From NCBI GenBank assembly GCA_017617235.1, contig JAFZWQ010000011.1:1-59205 (forward strand): a stretch of 59,205 nt of DNA, written 5' to 3'. Source of the stretch: Bacteroidaceae bacterium (GTDB taxonomy: Bacteria; Bacteroidota; Bacteroidia; Bacteroidales; Bacteroidaceae). Of the stretch, positions 55,631-59,205 are shown one piece after another. The stretch's first letter is position 1; each line of letters begins with the position of its first letter. Both the position numbers and the translations under genes were made by a program. The notes beneath the pieces are model-generated. The model was not told where the DNA came from. It saw only the letters and a program-made list of their open reading frames with translations, and did no database searches.

Positions 55631-56584
55631 TTAGTATATTTTATTTGCGATTTCACGTATGCTTTCTACGGCACTTACGGTGTAGAAGTGCAGGTTGGGC
55701 GCACCCTGTTGCAGCAGTTCCTTGCATTGTGCTACGGCCCATTCTATGCCCACTTGCCGCACCTCCTCGTCGCTGCTGCACTTTTGCGCCTCGTGACAGA
55801 GGGCTTCGGGCAGGTCACAATGGAAGGTCTTTGGGATTAGGTTCAATTGATCCATACGTGTCAACGGTTTGATGCCTGGCACGATAGGGATGTTGATGCC
55901 CAGTTCGCGTGCTTTCCTGACGAAGTCGAAGTACCGTTTGTTGTCGTAGAACAGCTGGGTTACGGCATATTCTGCTCCCATGGCTGCCTTTTGTCTCAGC
56001 ACCTCCATATCGGATTCCATATTGGGGGCTTCCTCGTGCTTCTCAGGATAGCAGGCCACACCGAAGTGGAACTTGGGTCCTGGGTGCTTGATGGGTGTGC
56101 CGTCGTAGAACTTTCCTTCGTTGAAATGGTTGATTTGCTCAATCAGCTCTGTGGCGTGTGCAGGACCGTCGCCTGTGGGTTCGAACATCCTTTCGTCGCG
56201 AGCCTTATCGCCCCTGAGAACCAACAGGTCGCTGATGTCCAGAAACTGCAGGTCGATGAGGGTGTATTCCAGGTCTTCGCGCGTGTTTCCGCTGCATACC
56301 AGATGGGGCACCACGGGGATGTTGTAGTGGCGCTGTATGGCTGCGGCAACGGCAATGCTGCCTGGACGGCGGCGTATGCGCTGGCGCTGCATCAGTCCGC
56401 CCTCCACCTCGTGGTAGATATATTCGCTGCGGTGGGCCGTGATGTTGATGTATCGCGGCTGGAATTCGCGCAGGCGGTCGATGGTGCGGAACAGTCCCTC
56501 TGTGCCGTTGCCCTTCAGCGGGGGCAGCACTTCGAAGGAGAAGGGCACACTGGTTTTATCTTGAATCAGTTCAATAACTTTCAT
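55631..56584 (-). CDS. metF: MetF, 5,10-methylenetetrahydrofolate reductase
   Basis: 317 residues, a flavoprotein making methyl-THF for methionine synthesis. PFSFEVLPPLKG (catalytic Glu), YINITAHRSEYIYHEVEGGL, VVPHLVCSGNTREDLEYTLI, ISDLLVLRGDKARDE (FAD-binding), FHFGVACYPEKHEEAPN, QLFYDNKRYFDFV, NIPIVPGIKPLT. It probably begins a metF-holB-ricT-gldH transcript; TATCTTTA (56605-56612, minus) is a near-consensus -7 element. Confidence 0.96.
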   Translation of the reverse strand: MKVIELIQDKTSVPFSFEVLPPLKGNGTEGLFRTIDRLREFQPRYINITAHRSEYIYHEVEGGLMQRQRIRRRPGSIAVAAAIQRHYNIPVVPHLVCSGNTREDLEYTLIDLQFLDISDLLVLRGDKARDERMFEPTGDGPAHATELIEQINHFNEGKFYDGTPIKHPGPKFHFGVACYPEKHEEAPNMESDMEVLRQKAAMGAEYAVTQLFYDNKRYFDFVRKARELGINIPIVPGIKPLTRMDQLNLIPKTFHCDLPEALCHEAQKCSSDEEVRQVGIEWAVAQCKELLQQGAPNLHFYTVSAVESIREIANKIY

Positions 56585-56654
56585 CTTTCGTTAATTTTGG
56601 GCGTAAAGATACAAATAATCTTGCGCATGGCAAAAAATATCGCTACCGAATTAG

Positions 56655-56737
56655 CGTCCCATCCCTACCCGCGGAGCGATAGTATCGCTAGGCGCTTAGC
56701 GTTGCAACGCTCCGTCGGTAGGGATAGTATCGCTCCT
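56655..56737. repeat. Mosaic relative of the 80-bp palindromic element, copy C
   Basis: AGCGTTGCAACGCT (56698-56711) followed by a GGTAGGGATAGTATCGCT segment (56717-56734) matches copies A and B. A second half-unit GCGGAGCGATAGTATCGCT (56671-56689) has the same frame with a different palindromic core. The CACACAGCTGTGTG part is missing. Confidence 0.78.
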
Positions 56738-56837
56738 TTACGCGCGTGCGTACTCGTGTTCCTTAATTATATGGTGTTGATAGGATAGCATAAAGACCCT
56801 CGTTTTTGAACTATTCTATCATTTTCGCGAATCTTTT

Positions 56838-56869
56838 CTTGCGCGTTACACAAACTTTCGCTATATTTG
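56838..56869 (+). promoter_or_regulatory. Promoter of the large secreted protein gene
   Basis: TATATTTG at 56862-56869, CTTG at -33 with 20-base spacing; about 90 bases upstream of the ATG. Confidence 0.65.
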
Positions 56870-56958
56870 TGGCGTATTGTGTGAAAATGCAACGAAAACA
56901 AACTTAAAAACCAATCTTAATTAATTAACTTTATTAACTAACCAAAAACACAAACATC

Positions 56959-59205
56959 ATGAAAAGGTTTTTACTTTCATTTGTCAGCTTGCTGATGATG
57001 TTGTGCGGAACTGCGTTTGGCGGTACCATCACCTTTGGTGATTTGGAACTAACAAACGGTACGCAGTACACTGACCCATTCGATGGAGGAGACTTCACTG
57101 TTACATTTGGAGGATCAGCCAACGATGGCAAGTACTACACAACAGGCGCAGGCATTCGAGTCTATGGAGGTGGCACAATGACAATTGCAGCCAAAACCGG
57201 AAAGCTTGCATCTTTGACAATTACCTATGATGGTAGCTACAAACCAGATGCAGCTGAAGTTGTAAGTGTAGGTACTTACGATCCAGCAACAGGCGTATGG
57301 ACTGGCAGTGATGAATCTGTCGTCTTCACTCGTCCTAGTGGTTCTGGGCATTGGCGTGTGAAGTCAATTGCAGCGACTCTTGAAGGCGCCGTTACAGTTG
57401 CTACACCCGTCATCACACCTAATGGTGGCACGTTCTTTACCCAGACGCAGGCCACTATCACTTGCGAGACTGAGGGAGCTCAGATTTTCTACACAATGAA
57501 TGGAGAAGATCCAAACTCGACCAACTCACCAATGTATGGTCGTCCTCTCCCCATCTCTGAGACTTTGACCTTGAAGGCTATCGCCGTAAAGGGCGAAGTT
57601 AAGAGCGCTGTTGCATCAGCTACTTTCACTAAGATTGAGAGCTATGCAACTCTTGCTGCGCTGAACGCTTTGGAGAACAACACCCCGTTCAATTTCACTG
57701 GCGAGGCATTTGTTGTTGCCAAACCCACTGCCAAGTATGTTTATATCCACGACAACTCTGGCAACTCTCTGATTTATGACGCTAGCGGTGAGAAGACTGC
57801 CGCCGCCGAGGTTGGCAAATACATTACTGCCAACTGGACAGGCAAGGTAAGCATCTACAACAAGTTGTTCGAACTTGTTCCCGACCAGGCTATCGCAGTG
57901 AATGCTGACCCCGCTCAGCCTGTTTTCTATCCCGAGACACCTTTCTCTGAAGAAGCCGTAAACAGCGTTATCACGCTGAAGAAGGTTGATTCATACTCTG
58001 TTAGTGGAAAGAACATCACCATTCATGTTCAAGGAGATGACAAAAACATAGATGAGGCTTACGGCACTAAAGGCTACAACCAGTTCGGAATAACCATTGC
58101 CGCCGCTGAAGGAGGCAAGCTCTACGATATCATTGGAGCTGTTGGCAAGTATAACGACCAGTTGCAGTTCTGGCCCATCGAGATTAAGGAACATGCAGAA
58201 GATGTTCCCGAACCCGATCCCGACTTCTATGTTGTTGGTAGCATGAGCGACTGGAAGATTGCCGAGGCCAACAAGATGACGATGCAGGAAATCGTTGAGA
58301 ACGAACAGCACATCAAGGAGTTCACTCTCGACATGACTCTTGCTGCTGGTGCAGAGTTTAAGGTTGCTTCCAGCACCGACGGCTCTACCGTCAAGTCATG
58401 GTTCCCCGCAGAAGGCGATAACTATGCTATTACCGAGGCTGGTGACTACACCATCTACTGCCGTCCTAACCTCGACGGTGGCGAAGGCTGGTACGCAAAG
58501 TGCCTCAAGGCCGTCAAGAAAGGTTCTTCCGATGGATTGCTGAAAAACATGGACTTCTCCTCTGTAGAGGGTTGGACTGCTGTAGTATCCGGTGAATACC
58601 GTGACTATGGTAATGGCCTGATAGGTACGTATAAGGTTTATGGCGATAATGCTGCTACAGTAGACGAGACCCATCTGGCTACCGAGTACTGCTTCGGCTT
58701 CGAGTGCCGCTGGAATACCAACTTTGCTTCCTATACTCAGGAGACTGCCGAGTTGGCCCCTGGCTTCTACAAGTTGCAGTATGACGTTGAAAACGTTAAT
58801 GGCAAAACTACCGCTGCCTCTTACGAGAACCGCTTCACGGTTACCGTAGGTGATAAGGTTTACACGGATGAGAGCATCGAGTGGATGAGAGGCAAGAGCG
58901 CCTGGACCACTCACAGCATTGTATTCGAGGTTACCGAGGCTGGTAAGGCTACTGTTAGCTTGGGTTATGGCACTGGTTCCAACAACTTTGGTTCTGCCAA
59001 TACCCCCATTCTCTATGTCAGCCACCTGTCTCTCGAAGCTACAGAGGCTCCCGATCCTACTCCCGATCCTGATGCTGCTTATGATGCTGCTATTGCTGCT
59101 ATTGGTGAGGGTGGTACCTACTTCATCTCGACCGACGTCAACGGCACGAAGTACTACATCACTGCCGGCGGTAAGCTGACGAGTGTCCGCGCCGAGGGTG
59201 CCATC
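56959..59205 (+). CDS. Large secreted multidomain protein with chitobiase-type domain (partial, open at right edge)
   Basis: 749 codons without a stop before the window ends. Signal peptide MKRFLLSFVSLLMMLCGTAFG. Residues 22-135 are a beta domain. Residues about 137-215 (ATPVITPNGGTFFTQTQATI, IFYTMNGEDPNSTNSPMYG, LTLKAIAVKG) are a chitobiase C-terminal-type (CHB_HEX_C) Ig-like domain. A nucleic-acid/OB-like or lipocalin-like stretch is near 220-415. A SusE/CBM-like segment is near 430-510 (FYVVGSMSDWKIAEANKMTM). A carbohydrate-binding sandwich follows (525-690), then a PDPTPDPD linker. No enzyme motif is visible. A surface glycan-binding or adhesin role is inferred; a sorting tail would be expected beyond the edge. 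Confidence 0.8.
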   Translation, partial: MKRFLLSFVSLLMMLCGTAFGGTITFGDLELTNGTQYTDPFDGGDFTVTFGGSANDGKYYTTGAGIRVYGGGTMTIAAKTGKLASLTITYDGSYKPDAAEVVSVGTYDPATGVWTGSDESVVFTRPSGSGHWRVKSIAATLEGAVTVATPVITPNGGTFFTQTQATITCETEGAQIFYTMNGEDPNSTNSPMYGRPLPISETLTLKAIAVKGEVKSAVASATFTKIESYATLAALNALENNTPFNFTGEAFVVAKPTAKYVYIHDNSGNSLIYDASGEKTAAAEVGKYITANWTGKVSIYNKLFELVPDQAIAVNADPAQPVFYPETPFSEEAVNSVITLKKVDSYSVSGKNITIHVQGDDKNIDEAYGTKGYNQFGITIAAAEGGKLYDIIGAVGKYNDQLQFWPIEIKEHAEDVPEPDPDFYVVGSMSDWKIAEANKMTMQEIVENEQHIKEFTLDMTLAAGAEFKVASSTDGSTVKSWFPAEGDNYAITEAGDYTIYCRPNLDGGEGWYAKCLKAVKKGSSDGLLKNMDFSSVEGWTAVVSGEYRDYGNGLIGTYKVYGDNAATVDETHLATEYCFGFECRWNTNFASYTQETAELAPGFYKLQYDVENVNGKTTAASYENRFTVTVGDKVYTDESIEWMRGKSAWTTHSIVFEVTEAGKATVSLGYGTGSNNFGSANTPILYVSHLSLEATEAPDPTPDPDAAYDAAIAAIGEGGTYFISTDVNGTKYYITAGGKLTSVRAEGAI

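Larger units (their letters stand above)
56585..56958. other. Divergent intergenic region with mosaic repeat and promoters
   Basis: 374 bases between metF and the secreted protein. It holds the near-consensus metF -7 element, a mosaic relative of the 80-bp element (56655-56737), and the promoter of the downstream gene with a leader of about 80 bases that is rich in A. Confidence 0.75.

Overview
The window is a chromosomal segment from a member of class Bacteroidia, most probably Prevotellaceae (a Prevotella-like gut or rumen organism). Three things point there. Promoters follow the Bacteroidota pattern TTTG-N19/20-TAnnTTTG. The gene set is typical: gldH, a PSP1/RicT protein, DUF2851, a WbqC protein, a large signal peptidase I, paired deoxynucleoside kinases, and GH97/GH125/GH30/GH29 enzymes. 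Several secreted proteins share the C-terminal pattern 'GRRLSRMQKGINIVNGKK'. Base composition is mixed, with an AT-rich island at about 36.6-38.4 kb.

Layout. 0-5.9 kb (minus): trpB-E-G-D-C-F operon, cut at the left edge inside trpF. It is preceded by a consensus promoter, a 19-codon leader peptide with three consecutive Trp codons, and a terminator/antiterminator. 5.9-10.7 kb (minus): GH125 mannosidase, GH97 galactosidase/glucosidase, miaB. 10.9-15.1 kb (plus): an ion antiporter, a secreted endonuclease/phosphatase-fold protein with GLUG-like repeats, and a degenerate paralogue. 15.2-21.8 kb (minus): a cysteine-less thioredoxin-fold lipoprotein, an OmpA-like/TPR lipoprotein, and the chain dapB-lepB-wbqC-M16 protease. 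21.9-24.7 kb (plus): DUF2851, thioesterase, dprA. 24.7-28.9 kb (minus): cyclophilin, GH30, EamA transporter. 29.0-30.8 kb (plus): GH29 fucosidase. 30.8-34.5 kb (minus): an AAA ATPase, then a cassette of structured RNA, secreted Ig-like protein and small acidic peptide, closed by a terminator.

34.6-39.9 kb looks like a decayed mobile island: a REP-type transposase fragment, a VapE-like primase/helicase fused at its 3' end to the beginning of a PLD-family gene, an AT-rich membrane protein with a small partner, a kinase-like polyvalent protein, and several repeat families, ending at tRNA-Ser(CGA). 40-43.2 kb: dTDP-rhamnose genes rfbA, rfbD and rfbB, without rfbC. 43.2-47.1 kb: a broken four-helix-bundle gene, two tandem deoxynucleoside kinases, mtnN, a free-standing RecQ C-terminal module and a single-domain IMP cyclohydrolase. 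47.2-52.8 kb: the rod-shape/elongasome operon mreB-mreC-mreD-mrdA-rodA. 52.8-56.6 kb (minus): metF-holB-ricT-gldH. 57.0 kb to the end: a large secreted multidomain protein cut by the right edge.

The window's most distinctive feature is its repeat content. Nearly every intercistronic spacer carries its own short tandem repeat. An 80-bp palindromic element occurs at 15.1 kb and 39.5 kb, with a mosaic relative at 56.7 kb. Three housekeeping proteins (M16 protease, RfbD, HolB) contain stretches encoded by such repeats. The most promising undescribed item is the RNA at 34.3-34.5 kb: it has its own promoter, a long rod-like fold, and a competing stem directly ahead of a U-tract. It lies upstream of a secreted protein and a small peptide of unknown role. 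All assignments rest on reading the sequence; no database search was run.
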